A stretch of DNA of 64,000 bases, from NCBI RefSeq assembly GCF_021532275.1, contig NZ_JACBOT010000006.1, forward strand, positions 62,001 through 126,000, in the 5' to 3' direction. The notes beneath the pieces were generated by a model. The model made no database searches. It was not told where the DNA came from and saw only the letters and a list, made by a program, of their open reading frames with translations. Origin of the DNA: Brevibacterium sp. UCMA 11754 (GTDB lineage Bacteria; Actinomycetota; Actinomycetes; Actinomycetales; Brevibacteriaceae). Shown here in pieces: positions 7,968 to 16,380 of the stretch. How positions within the stretch are numbered: the first letter of the stretch is position 1; every line of letters begins with the position of its first letter. The position numbers were made by a program, and so were the translations under genes.

Positions 7968-9169
7968 ATCTCCGCGCGCAGACGTTCAAGGGCCAGGTGA
8001 GACAGCATTGCCGCCTGATCGCCGAGCACTGTGTCGTCGAAGATGACGAAGGGTGAGTGGTTGTCGCCCTGCCGTTCTTCGGGCACGTCCGTGCGTTTGG
8101 CGCCGAGCATCATGTAGGTGCCCGGAACCTCCTGCAGGACGAATGAGAAGTCCTCACTGGGCATGATCGGGTGCGGTGAGACCTCCACCCGGTCTTCGCC
8201 CAGCAGGCCGCGGACCTGATCGATGGTCCATGCAGTCTCAGCCTCGTCGTTGACGGTCACTGGGTACTGAACCTGGAAGTCCACCTCGGCGGTGCATCCG
8301 TGGGCCTCCGCGATTCCTCGAGCCAACTGTGTCGATTGCGCGCGCACCGTGTCCAATGACTCCTGGGACAGGGTGCGGACCGTGGCACCGAGGCTCGCCG
8401 AGGCGGGGATGACGTTGACAGCCTCACCTGCCATCAGCTGGGTCACGGACAGGGCGATCGGGTCGAAGGTGCTGATGCGTCGGCTGACCATGTTCTGCAG
8501 CGCGGTCACGAGTTCGGCCAGGGCCGGGACGGGGTCGATCGCCGACTGCGGCTGGGATCCGTGGCCGCCGCGTCCGTGCAGGGTGATGTGGAGGACATTG
8601 GAACCGGCCTGCAGTGTGCCGGGCTTCGTTGAGACGACTCCTCTGGAGCCCATGTGGACATGGGCTCCGAAGGCGGCGATCACCCGTGGCCCCGCAGCGT
8701 CGAGGACACCCTCGTCGATCATCACTGAGGCGCCGTTGTAACCTTCCTCGCCGGGCTGGAACATGAAGACGACGTCGCCCGCGAGCTCTTCCCGGTGCGC
8801 ATGCAGCAGTCGGACGGCACCCACGAGCCCCGCGGTGTGCAGATCGTGACCACAGGCGTGCATGTTCCCATTCGTCGACCTGAACGGTTCGTCGGTGAGC
8901 TCTTCGACGGGCAGCGCGTCCATGTCGCCGCGTAGGAGGACAGCCGGAGCACGCGCCGGCCGCTCGGGGTGGGTTCCCCGCAGGACTGCCACCACCGAGG
9001 TGGTCTCAACGCCAGAGCTCACCTCCAGAACGAGTCCTTCCAAGGCGGTGAGAACCGCGGCCTGGGTGTGCGGCAGGTCGAGGCCGACCTCGGGGTGGGA
9101 ATGGAGCCGTCGTCGGAATTCCTGCAGCTGGGGTAGAAGGCCATTCGCCTCGCTCAGAAGGGTGTTCAC
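7964..9169 (-). CDS. M20-family amidohydrolase (aminoacylase/hippurate hydrolase type)
   Basis: 401-residue metal-dependent amidohydrolase that would release an amino acid from an N-acyl, N-carbamoyl or similar amide. Metal-ligand motifs: LLRGDMDALPVEE, MHACGHDLHTA, FMFQPGEEGYNGA, and HPIMPSEDFSF near the C-terminus. GTG 9169 is chosen because it overlaps the stop of the upstream permease by four bases (GTGA), indicating translational coupling. The pair suggests that the permease imports the substrate the enzyme hydrolyses. Confidence 0.88.
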   Translation of the reverse strand: MNTLLSEANGLLPQLQEFRRRLHSHPEVGLDLPHTQAAVLTALEGLVLEVSSGVETTSVVAVLRGTHPERPARAPAVLLRGDMDALPVEELTDEPFRSTNGNMHACGHDLHTAGLVGAVRLLHAHREELAGDVVFMFQPGEEGYNGASVMIDEGVLDAAGPRVIAAFGAHVHMGSRGVVSTKPGTLQAGSNVLHITLHGRGGHGSQPQSAIDPVPALAELVTALQNMVSRRISTFDPIALSVTQLMAGEAVNVIPASASLGATVRTLSQESLDTVRAQSTQLARGIAEAHGCTAEVDFQVQYPVTVNDEAETAWTIDQVRGLLGEDRVEVSPHPIMPSEDFSFVLQEVPGTYMMLGAKRTDVPEERQGDNHSPFVIFDDTVLGDQAAMLSHLALERLRAEI

Positions 9170-10338
9170 AGCATTCCCACGAGGACGCTGGCGATGACGA
9201 CGGAACCGGCACTGACCGAGGTGAACCCGCCGACGAGCATCGGTGGCAACATGACGTTGAGGAGGGCTTCCTTCTCGTCCTCGTCGCGGGCGATGGAGCG
9301 AGCGACCTCGTTGGTCAGCAGGTAGTCGGCAGGAAAGCCGTACATGGCGGTCAGTGCCACCGACATTCCCAGTGTGGCCTTCCACCTCAGCAGCTTCGTA
9401 GCGATGTAGCCGCCGGCGACGATGCCGATGCCGCCGATGATGAGGATCGAAATGGTGGGCAGGAACGCGTTGATGACGTCCTGCACCGAGGCCGAGACCA
9501 GCGGCGCCATGACGATTGCGATCACGCCGGACATGGCGATGCCGAAGGAGTTCGACCGCTCCATCGCTTTGTCCGGGGACAGGCCGATTGCGGTCGCGAC
9601 GATGCCGAGGATGAGCGCGAGGATCGACGACGGGATGTGCGTCGGGCCCGACAGCAGGGTTGCGATGGAGCCCCCGACGAGGATGAGGAAGAGCATGAAC
9701 AGCTGGTTGTCGACGAGGAACGCCGGCAGCGTCACGAGCTTCTTCTTCTCAGCGGCGTCGGCCTCGTCCTCCTGATGAGCCGCCGCGAGCTCGTGGAGTT
9801 CGCCGCTGTCACGCAGCTTCGTCGCATAGCGGCGGAGCAGGAAATTCGTCATCGGCATCGACGGCAGCGACTGCAGCATGAGCACCAGAGCCGGAAGCAC
9901 GATGATCGCCGATGCGGCTCCGGACGCTGTCAGGCCCTCGGTCGTGAGGCTTGTGGCGACGATCCCGCCCGCCAGTGGTCCCGAACCTGCCACGAAGGTC
10001 TCGAATCCGAAGATGGGAGCGATGATGAAGAAGATGAGAAGTACGGCGACGAGCATTCCGGAGATGGCGATGATGACCGAGCGCCACTGCTTGAGCATCA
10101 CGCGCAGAGGAATGAGCGTACCCATGTGGAAGAGTAGAGGAGCCACGAGGATGGTGTAGACCTGGACGAGCATCGAATCGTCGACGACGGTGTCCGGGAC
10201 GATGCCGATCTTGGCGAAGATGAAGATCCCCAGCATCGCCACGAGGAGGCTGGGGATGCGGGCCTTGGACCAGATCGAGACCAATTCGCCGATGGCGATG
10301 AAGCCGAGCACGATCGCGGCAGCATAGATGCCTTCCAT
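9166..10338 (-). CDS. Multi-spanning membrane permease (GltS/DUF819-like)
   Basis: 390 residues, ten or more hydrophobic helices with a charged cytoplasmic loop near residue 190 (HQEDEADAAEKKK). Glycine-rich helices such as GGIVATSLTTEGLTASGAAS and IIGGIGIVAGGYIATKLL, and a two-half layout, resemble sodium:glutamate symporter and DUF819-type carriers. ATG 10338 is preceded by AAAGGAT. Coupled to the amidohydrolase downstream, so uptake of an acylated amino acid or related anion is a reasonable inference. The exact family is not certain. Confidence 0.75.
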   Translation of the reverse strand: MEGIYAAAIVLGFIAIGELVSIWSKARIPSLLVAMLGIFIFAKIGIVPDTVVDDSMLVQVYTILVAPLLFHMGTLIPLRVMLKQWRSVIIAISGMLVAVLLIFFIIAPIFGFETFVAGSGPLAGGIVATSLTTEGLTASGAASAIIVLPALVLMLQSLPSMPMTNFLLRRYATKLRDSGELHELAAAHQEDEADAAEKKKLVTLPAFLVDNQLFMLFLILVGGSIATLLSGPTHIPSSILALILGIVATAIGLSPDKAMERSNSFGIAMSGVIAIVMAPLVSASVQDVINAFLPTISILIIGGIGIVAGGYIATKLLRWKATLGMSVALTAMYGFPADYLLTNEVARSIARDEDEKEALLNVMLPPMLVGGFTSVSAGSVVIASVLVGML

Positions 10339-10561
10339 AGCGATCCTTTCGAAGATGGTGAGTGTCGTGTGGGCTCGGTCGTCACATCCGCAACGGCGTG
10401 GATATGAAGCAGCTCACAGAGAGTACGTTATTGCCTGTTTTCGGATAGTGCCTATGCCTTTCTCAGCATTCAAGATAATGAAGACGATTCAGGTCCCGCG
10501 TGACCGGGCGATGAGGGGAGACTGGGTGTGCCTGGATTGAGGCGAGGGCCGGGGCAGGGCA

Positions 10562-10567
10562 TAGTCT
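10562..10567 (+). promoter_or_regulatory. -10 box of a leaderless promoter
   Basis: TAGTCT, six bases, then the ATG at 10574; no ribosome site is present. The rest of the 10339-10573 gap shows no gene. Confidence 0.6.
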
Positions 10568-10573
10568 GGGCGT

Positions 10574-11374
10574 ATGAGTTTTCTGCAGTTCCTGCACGAA
10601 CGAGGCATCACTGAGCGACCTGGTTCCTCGAAGCGTCCCCTGGTGATCGCGCACCGCGGTTATTCCGCAGTGGCCCCGGAGAACAGCCTCGCCGCAGTGG
10701 ATGCGGCACGTGCCCTCGACGTGGACTTCATCGAGGTCGACACCTCGACGAGCGCCGATGGGGTCCCGGTCATCCTCCATGATCCGGATCTGGATCGGAC
10801 CACGAATCGGAAAGGACCGGTGGCGAATCTGACGGCGGAAGAACTCTCCTTCGTCGACGCCGGCTCCTGGATGGGGCCGGGATTCACCGGTGTCCGGATA
10901 CCCACGCTGGCAGCCGTGATGCGAGATATCCAGCACCGAGGCGGTGAGCTCCTCCTCGAACTCAAGGGTGAGTGGTCCTCCGGTGCGGTGGCTCAGATCT
11001 CCGAACTCGTTGTTGCGACCGGGACCGCTGACCGGATGGTCGTTCAGTCCTTCAACACCGAGACGCTGGCGGCCTGCAGAGACATGCTGCCGATGGTTTC
11101 GCGGTTCCTTCTGCGCATGGTCCCGCGCCCTGAAGACATCGAGTTGGCGCGGGTCCTGGGTGCCGTCGCGATCAATCCCTCCTTCAAGGGCTTCTCCATG
11201 CGCAGGTCGGTTGTCACCGAGATCCGTGACAATGACCTGGGCGTATTCGTGTGGACGGCTGATTCCATGGACGAATGGCGTGAGCTCCTCGATGCCGAGG
11301 TCGATGGCATCATCACCAACCAGCCCGGCCGTCTGCAGGGTTTCCTGGCAGGGCGATTCGACCCGGTGAAGTGA
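10574..11374 (+). CDS. Glycerophosphodiester phosphodiesterase
   Basis: 266 residues, GDPD family, hydrolysing glycerophosphodiesters to glycerol-3-phosphate and an alcohol. Motifs: VIAHRGYSAVAPENSLAAV (catalytic HR with E-N metal ligand), FIEVDTSTSADGVPVILHDP (ExD and HD catalytic residues), and ELLLELKGEW. No signal peptide is seen, so probably cytosolic. The start is fixed by TAGTCT-N6-ATG. Last protein gene before the tRNA pair. Confidence 0.92.
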   Translation: MSFLQFLHERGITERPGSSKRPLVIAHRGYSAVAPENSLAAVDAARALDVDFIEVDTSTSADGVPVILHDPDLDRTTNRKGPVANLTAEELSFVDAGSWMGPGFTGVRIPTLAAVMRDIQHRGGELLLELKGEWSSGAVAQISELVVATGTADRMVVQSFNTETLAACRDMLPMVSRFLLRMVPRPEDIELARVLGAVAINPSFKGFSMRRSVVTEIRDNDLGVFVWTADSMDEWRELLDAEVDGIITNQPGRLQGFLAGRFDPVK

Positions 11375-11452
11375 ACTCCTACAGTCTGTGAGTGACGTCA
11401 CCGAACGCCGATTTGCCCTCGCTGCGCGAAGCCGTGTAAATTCTTACCTGTT

Positions 11453-11525
11453 GCCCCGATAGCTCAGTCGGTAGAGCATCTCCATGGTAAGGAGAAGGTC
11501 AAGGGTTCGAATCCCTTTCGGGGCT
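11453..11525 (+). tRNA. tRNA-Thr (GGT)
   Basis: Acceptor GCCCCGA pairs with TCGGGGC. Anticodon stem TCTCC/GGAGA encloses loop ATGGTAA with anticodon GGT; T-loop TTCGAAT. No encoded CCA. Confidence 0.96.
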
Positions 11526-11551
11526 CTCGTGCCGCTTAAATGCGGTGCTGG

Positions 11552-11628
11552 GGCGGGGTAGCTCAGCTGGTTAGAGCGCACGACTCATAATCGTGAGGTC
11601 GGGGGATCGAGTCCCCCTCCCGCTACCA
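11552..11628 (+). tRNA. tRNA-Met (CAT), insertion site of the element
   Basis: Cloverleaf with anticodon stem CACGA/TCGTG, loop CTCATAA and anticodon CAT; CCA is encoded (11626-11628). The anticodon stem lacks the three G-C pairs of an initiator, so it is an elongator (or a lysidine-modified Ile tRNA). Chromosomal genes end here and element genes begin immediately after, as expected for integration into a tRNA 3' end. Confidence 0.93.
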
Positions 11629-11915
11629 TTCGAAGAACCTCCATCCACTGGATGGGGGTTTTTCTCATTCACAAGTTCGCCAAGGAGTTCGGCCAAAGAC
11701 ACGCCAAGCGCGTTTGCGATCATCATCAGCTCGGGGGCAGTGAACGGTAGAACGCCACGCAGGCGCTTAGAAACTGCCGACTGGCCGACTCCCAAGAGTT
11801 CTGCAAGCCAAATCTGCCTCAGACCTTTACGTGCCAACCATGCTCTGACTTCGCTGCTGACTTTAAGGTTGGCGGTTCGTTCTAGATCAATTGCCGGTTC
11901 TGTCGATGTGCTCAT
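11571..11915 (-). CDS. XRE-family repressor whose 3' end runs into tRNA-Met
   Basis: 114 residues. Helix-turn-helix region: RAWLARKGLRQIWLAELLGVGQSAVSKRLRG, then FTAPELMMIANALGVSLAELLGEL, a Cro/C1-like domain. ATG 11915 is preceded by TATAAT and six bases, so it is probably leaderless; a GGAGGA upstream would not be transcribed in that case. The last about 19 residues and the stop codon are read antisense through tRNA-Met (11571-11628), so the C-terminal tail depends on the integration junction. Likely controls the element, together with the divergent regulator at 12027. Confidence 0.8.
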   Translation of the reverse strand: MSTSTEPAIDLERTANLKVSSEVRAWLARKGLRQIWLAELLGVGQSAVSKRLRGVLPFTAPELMMIANALGVSLAELLGELVNEKNPHPVDGGSSNGSGRGTRSPDLTIMSRAL

Positions 11916-11921
11916 GTGGTA

Positions 11922-11927
11922 ATTATA
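11922..11927 (-). promoter_or_regulatory. -10 box of the repressor gene (leaderless)
   Basis: A perfect TATAAT on the minus strand, six bases before the ATG at 11915. The divergent gap 11916-12026 also holds inverted GGGAC/GTCCC and GTCC/GGAC half-sites (11977-12012) that may serve as operators. Confidence 0.55.
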
Positions 11928-12026
11928 TCCTCCGCATGCACTGAGACATAGCCCCGGCGACAAAAATATTCGACACGGGACATTTGTAGCTTGCAGAATA
12001 GTCCCGACAGGACTACGGTCGTCCCC

Positions 12027-12260
12027 ATGACCTATCAAATGGTCCTGAGGGGCAACATCAAAGCAGCCATGGCGCGTCGCGACTGGCTAGGACAGAAAAC
12101 CGCAGAATCAATTGGGCTGACACCGGCGACATTCTCATCTCGGCTACACGGCCGTACTGAGTGGCGGATGAACGAACTTGTCGGTCTTGCAAGGGCACTC
12201 GATATACCGTTCTCGAGCCTCGTCGAAGGGATCGATTCGGAACTGGCGGTGTCAGCATGA
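12027..12260 (+). CDS. Small XRE-type DNA-binding protein
   Basis: 77 residues, essentially one helix-turn-helix domain: NIKAAMARRDWLGQKTAESIGLTPATFSSRLHGRTEWRMNELVGLARALDIPFSSLVEGI. ATG 12027 gives the domain a natural start; the frame extends 36 bases upstream without a better site. Divergent from the other XRE repressor, with a stop/start overlap (ATGA) to the next gene, so it opens the long operon to its right. A Cro-like or activator role is inferred. Confidence 0.8.
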   Translation: MTYQMVLRGNIKAAMARRDWLGQKTAESIGLTPATFSSRLHGRTEWRMNELVGLARALDIPFSSLVEGIDSELAVSA

Positions 12261-13117
12261 GCACCGAGCTTGTGAGCCAGTTTTCAGCCGATGAGGCCCG
12301 TGAACTCACAGACGAACTAAGGGCCGACTATGGGTCGCTGCAAGTCAAGATCTCAACCGCTTGGAGAGGGCGTATTTGGCTTGCTCTGGGCTACGAATCC
12401 TGGCAGGACTATCTGGACGAAGAATTCCGAGACGTAAGTTTGCGACCCCCTAAGGAACTTCAAGAGCAGGTAATCGCGGAGCTGCGTGAAGCGGGGATGA
12501 GTACTCGCGGGATTGCGTCAGCGACGGACCTGAGCCAACCAACCGTAGTCCGCAGACTGAGCGTTCCAGGTGATTCAAATGAATCACGTGAAAATACCGA
12601 ACCTGTAATTGGCCTGGATGGAAAGCGTTACGAACGCGAACAGCCTCCGAAACCGCCTGCCACGATGAACCATACGGCAGAGAACATCATTGATGCTGAA
12701 GTCATCGATGAGGACGAGACAGAAGACTTCGGCCTCGCTTCTACGTCTGGTCTCGAACCCGCCTCCGTGGACCTCACTGAGTCGAGTAATACTCCTGGTC
12801 GTGAGCATGTCGTGCGTGCGATCCGGGAACTCCACTACGGAGCAGCGGCACCACTGCCGATGGTGAAGAAACAGTCAAAGCTCCTCGAAGTTGCGTTCAG
12901 CGGGGGAGTGTCCGACCTCGCGACTCTCGAAGCAGACAAGGTTGAAGATCTTGGCCGCGATGTCGCCGATGCCCTCGGCGTCCTCTCCGATCTGCTCTCA
13001 GCCATGGCAACCCAGCCGGCACCGACGTTCCAGGCCGCGCTAACCCACTCGGACACAGTCGGGTCAATCAAGAAGACCATGACGAACCTCCAAGTCATCG
13101 ACCGGAGCCGGTCATGA
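12257..13117 (+). CDS. ParB/KorB-like plasmid regulator with helix-turn-helix
   Basis: 286 residues. Residues 15-60 contain ALGYESWQDYLDEEF, and a helix-turn-helix follows: AELREAGMSTRGIASATDLSQPTVVRRLSVPGDSNES, then GLDGKRYERE. This order is common in actinobacterial plasmid regulators of the ParB/KorB type that lack the ParB nuclease domain. The C-terminal region is acidic and probably mediates oligomerisation. It overlaps its neighbours by ATGA on both sides. No ParA partner is seen, so regulation is more likely than partition. Confidence 0.7.
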   Translation: MSTELVSQFSADEARELTDELRADYGSLQVKISTAWRGRIWLALGYESWQDYLDEEFRDVSLRPPKELQEQVIAELREAGMSTRGIASATDLSQPTVVRRLSVPGDSNESRENTEPVIGLDGKRYEREQPPKPPATMNHTAENIIDAEVIDEDETEDFGLASTSGLEPASVDLTESSNTPGREHVVRAIRELHYGAAAPLPMVKKQSKLLEVAFSGGVSDLATLEADKVEDLGRDVADALGVLSDLLSAMATQPAPTFQAALTHSDTVGSIKKTMTNLQVIDRSRS

Positions 13118-13824
13118 TGTTCTTCGCCGCTGACACGGGCAAACCCTCTTTGGAAATGTGGATTAACGAGCAGGTCTTGTCAATCGGCGTTCCAGCGTTC
13201 ATCGCTCTCTGTACGGCTGCAGCAATCATGTTCGCATTGGCGAAGTATCTGATGGCCCGTCCCTTCGATATTGGTCAAGCGCAGAACCTGACCAACGACG
13301 ACACATCGTCAACCGATGTGTGGGATGAGGCGGCAGTCGCAGTAACCCGACATAACGCGGCTCAGGCACGGTGGGATCAGTGGCATACGGATCTCGACCT
13401 GCTCATCGAGTACCCCGCTATCCACGACGTTGCACACGAGAAATTCGCTGTGCGGATCCTCGATACTGCCGAAGCTGCGAACAGCGAACGCGACTCATGG
13501 GAGGCCCAGCCTCACAGCACGAGTCGCCTCCAGGGATACCGCGCGGCTGTCGACGACTTCGACAAGGCACTCTTCGACGGTGAACACCAGGCCAAACTCC
13601 TCGGACGCGGACCATCCCTCGACCCGGTGCTGAAACGAGTCATGGACGATGCCGCCCACCTTGTAGAGATCCTGCGTCGTTCCGACACCACAGACGATGA
13701 CCGCGACCGGACAATGCGTGCACTGTTCAAGGCACTCAAACCCGTTGTCGGAGACCAAGTCGTGAAGATCCCTGAAATCGAACCGTTCGTGATGAAGCAG
13801 ATCACGACCACGAAGACCAAGTGA
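13114..13824 (+). CDS. Membrane-anchored protein of unknown function
   Basis: 236 residues. One N-terminal transmembrane helix (SIGVPAFIALCTAAAIMFALAK, about residues 22-44) is followed by a soluble, mostly helical domain rich in aspartate and alanine. Family not recognised. Start and stop overlap the previous gene (ATGA), placing it in the same operon. A role in the conjugation or plasmid-maintenance module is inferred from position only. Confidence 0.7.
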   Translation: MMFFAADTGKPSLEMWINEQVLSIGVPAFIALCTAAAIMFALAKYLMARPFDIGQAQNLTNDDTSSTDVWDEAAVAVTRHNAAQARWDQWHTDLDLLIEYPAIHDVAHEKFAVRILDTAEAANSERDSWEAQPHSTSRLQGYRAAVDDFDKALFDGEHQAKLLGRGPSLDPVLKRVMDDAAHLVEILRRSDTTDDDRDRTMRALFKALKPVVGDQVVKIPEIEPFVMKQITTTKTK

Positions 13825-13835
13825 TTGGAAGACCC

Positions 13836-14117
13836 ATGAAGACCACATCCGTGAAAAAGCCGACCGTTCTTCTGGCAACAGTGATCCTGACCGCCGCATT
13901 GGCAGGATGCCAGCCCACCAAGGTCGAGGACGCTCCCGAAGACGAATCCAACGAGACCAACGACCCCTCGGTTGTTGATGAACGAGGCGACGGGCAAGGA
14001 CTGCACGAAGAACCCATCGTCCTCGAAGACGGGCGGACGATCACCTGCGTCGTCTACGACGGCGACAACGGGCAAGGCGGAGTTTCATGCGACTGGATCG
14101 GCCCGGTCGACCAGTGA
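13836..14117 (+). CDS. Small secreted lipoprotein
   Basis: 93 residues. A lysine-bearing n-region, a hydrophobic stretch and a lipobox ending ALAGC (Cys25) mark a lipoprotein signal peptide. The mature part is acidic and ends with DGRTITCVVYDGDNGQGGVSCDW, a compact domain with two cysteines found in many actinobacterial lipoproteins. ATG 13836 is chosen because it starts the signal peptide. It would be anchored on the outer face of the membrane. Confidence 0.75.
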   Translation: MKTTSVKKPTVLLATVILTAALAGCQPTKVEDAPEDESNETNDPSVVDERGDGQGLHEEPIVLEDGRTITCVVYDGDNGQGGVSCDWIGPVDQ

Positions 14118-14128
14118 GAGAGGCAACC

Positions 14129-15211
14129 ATGAATACTGACAACACAGCACTGGCGCACACCACTTCTGACGAAGAAAGAGCGACCTCACCCGTGGAGGAT
14201 GAGGCCGCCCAGCCAGAGAACCATGCAAGAGCATTTAGCAGAATTCAAAGGCAGAACCAGGGTACACCGAACGAGTCGACTACTGCTGTCAGCACTGGCC
14301 CGAAATCGCGAATCAACCCCGATGATCATCGGTTCGTTCGCCTCATCACTATCGGTGTTGCATTCGCTGGTCTCGTTGCCTTTGCGATCAGCTTCGTCGC
14401 GCTCATGGAAGTCGCGTCCTGGCTCGGTCTGCCCGAGTGGATGCACTGGGCAGTCCCAGCGTTCATTGACACTGCGATCCTCGTCTACGCCGGATCGATC
14501 CTGATTCATAAAACACGTGGCGAGAAGACCTGGCAGTCGTGGGTGCTGTTGGCCGCGTTCACCGGCCTATCCGTGATCGCTAACGTCGCTCACGCGCTCT
14601 CATACGGTGATGCTCAGGCAGGTTCATGGCAGGGCATCATCGGAGCTGTCATTGCCGGAATGGTCCCCTTTGCCGTGTTCGCCGCGACCGAGCAGCTCTC
14701 CCGAGTCGCCGTCGAGGATCCAATCTCTCGGCGTCGTGAGAGGCAGGCCGAGGCAGAGTGGTTGGCCGAGCAGGCCGAGCGTGAACGTAAACAGCTCGAG
14801 GTCGAGGCTGAACGTGAAGCCGCGAGGCAGGACGCTGAGCTGGCACGTGAACAGCACGCCACGAACCTCGAAGTCGTTCGGGCACAAAGAGACGCGCTGG
14901 CCTCGCGGGCGGCGCAAGCAGCCGAAGACGGTGAGCAGTTCGCTCTCCCGCGCACCCCATGGCTGGCCAGTGTCCCTACTCCGGAGGAACCAGAGAGAGA
15001 ACCTGAACGGCCTGTGGCGAAGCCGAAAACGTCCTCGCCCGACATGGACGCGCTGATCGAGTTCATCACTGAACGCGCCGCGCAGGGTGAGGAAACGTCC
15101 GGTGCTGATCTCGCGAATGAGTTCGGCTTCAGCGATAAGACCGGACGCCGCCGCCTGTCGGCACTGCGCGAGTCCCATCCCCACATCTTCACAGGAGTCA
15201 ACGATGCCTGA
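14129..15211 (+). CDS. DUF2637 membrane protein with C-terminal winged helix
   Basis: 360 residues. After a disordered N-terminus come four transmembrane helices with the DUF2637 pattern (SFVALMEVASWLGLPEWMHWAVPAFIDTAILVYA, then WVLLAAFTGLSVIANVAHALSYG). A charged coiled coil follows (EWLAEQAERERKQLEVEAEREAAR), and a C-terminal helix-turn-helix-like segment (GADLANEFGFSDKTGRRRLSALRE). DUF2637 proteins are typical of actinomycete conjugative plasmids, where SpdB-like proteins help plasmid spreading. ATG 14129 is preceded by GAGAGAGG. Confidence 0.8.
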   Translation: MNTDNTALAHTTSDEERATSPVEDEAAQPENHARAFSRIQRQNQGTPNESTTAVSTGPKSRINPDDHRFVRLITIGVAFAGLVAFAISFVALMEVASWLGLPEWMHWAVPAFIDTAILVYAGSILIHKTRGEKTWQSWVLLAAFTGLSVIANVAHALSYGDAQAGSWQGIIGAVIAGMVPFAVFAATEQLSRVAVEDPISRRRERQAEAEWLAEQAERERKQLEVEAEREAARQDAELAREQHATNLEVVRAQRDALASRAAQAAEDGEQFALPRTPWLASVPTPEEPEREPERPVAKPKTSSPDMDALIEFITERAAQGEETSGADLANEFGFSDKTGRRRLSALRESHPHIFTGVNDA

Positions 15212-15656
15212 GAACACTACGACCACGCCCCAAGCGTTTAAAGAGCACATCGCTCATCTGCTCGGAACGAAGACGGTTGTGCCATATCTCTATGCGGGAC
15301 ATGTGGACCACGACGATCCTGCAGCAACTCCCACGGTCAAAAGGATGCAGTGGCCCCGAATCAAGCACCTGCATCCGTTCACCGGCAAACCCTTGATCGC
15401 GATCCAGTTGGAGGACGACTCCCGGGTGCTGTTCGCAGCATTCGACCGGTTAGCGTGCACCGACACAGCCTGCGCGACATGTGACTCCATCTGGGAAGAC
15501 TACCAGTCCGAGATCAACGCCGTGCCCGAAGACGCCAGTATCTCCGGGCTGATGGAAGCAGGGCTCGGCGACCCCGTGATCATCGATGCCCGTGATCTCC
15601 CACCAGAAGCATTCGACGAGTCGGATGACTCGACCAGTGATGAGGGTGAGCAATGA
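15204..15656 (+). CDS. Hypothetical plasmid protein with paired cysteines
   Basis: 150 residues, family not recognised. It contains FDRLACTDTACATCDSIWEDY, a cysteine-rich stretch (C-x4-C-x2-C) that might bind metal, and an acidic C-terminus. ATG 15204 has AGGAG eight bases upstream and overlaps the preceding stop, showing coupled translation. Confidence 0.7.
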   Translation: MPENTTTTPQAFKEHIAHLLGTKTVVPYLYAGHVDHDDPAATPTVKRMQWPRIKHLHPFTGKPLIAIQLEDDSRVLFAAFDRLACTDTACATCDSIWEDYQSEINAVPEDASISGLMEAGLGDPVIIDARDLPPEAFDESDDSTSDEGEQ

Positions 15657-16135
15657 TGCCATCGTATTTCGACTTTCTGCCTCCACATTGGGTTGGTACT
15701 GACTGGCCGACTACGCCGCCGAAAACAACGGAGTCGTTCGGGAACGTCCAGGAGGTGTCCCTGCTGTACCTGGCGGCGCTGTTCGCGGTGGCATTCATCA
15801 TCTGGTGGATCCTGGCCATGATTGCCCGGTCGAAGACAGGCCGCATTTCCACAAAGCGGCTCCTGGTCCTCATCGGTATGGCCGGCATCGCGGTCACCTT
15901 GGCCCTGCTTTCGGGCGAAGGAGGCGTGTCGCCGTGGATCGATGTCGCCATCGTGAATATCGGTTTTGTACCGCTGTTCCTGCTGATCGTGGGTCTGTAC
16001 ATCGCGATGCCGTTTGCGGTGGCCAGTGCAGTCCTCGTCGTGATCGCGCGTTTGATGGTCCGTATCTGGAGCGGCCCGAAGCACGAACGGAACACAAGCG
16101 CTGCTGGGCTTTTGAACAAAGGAGAGCAGTCATGA
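15653..16135 (+). CDS. Membrane protein of the tandem FLPxHW pair (long copy)
   Basis: 160 residues with three or four transmembrane helices. It begins with FDFLPPHWVGTDW, then YLAALFAVAFIIWWILAMIARSKTGRISTKR, blocks repeated in the next gene. Overlaps both neighbours by ATGA. Function unknown; position suggests a part in mating-pair or surface functions. Confidence 0.7.
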   Translation: MMPSYFDFLPPHWVGTDWPTTPPKTTESFGNVQEVSLLYLAALFAVAFIIWWILAMIARSKTGRISTKRLLVLIGMAGIAVTLALLSGEGGVSPWIDVAIVNIGFVPLFLLIVGLYIAMPFAVASAVLVVIARLMVRIWSGPKHERNTSAAGLLNKGEQS

Positions 16136-16380
16136 TTGATCACCCCACGCACTCGGTGGCGTCGTTAATCGAGTTTCTGCCTGCACATTGGTTCGACGCT
16201 GAATGGCTGGGATTGTCACCCACCACAACGCGAATGCTCGGGCACGCACTGCTGTATCTGATTGCGCTGTCGGTATTGGCATACATCATCTGGTGGTTTG
16301 TGGACCAGATTGGTCGGTCGAGGAGAGGCCGCATTTCCACGAAGCGGCCAGACATAGCCATTGAGGAGGACGAGCAATGA
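16132..16380 (+). CDS. Membrane protein of the tandem FLPxHW pair (short copy)
   Basis: 82 residues. IEFLPAHWFDAEW, then LLYLIALSVLAYIIWWFVDQIGRSRRGRISTKR reproduces the first half of the preceding protein, so it is a shortened duplicate with one membrane helix. Coupled to both neighbours by overlapping stop/start codons. Confidence 0.7.
   Translation: MIDHPTHSVASLIEFLPAHWFDAEWLGLSPTTTRMLGHALLYLIALSVLAYIIWWFVDQIGRSRRGRISTKRPDIAIEEDEQ

Noticed and set aside
14624..15250. 208-codon minus-strand frame opposite the DUF2637 gene
   Set aside because: Shadow of the coiled-coil-coding part of the DUF2637 gene, with no protein-like features.
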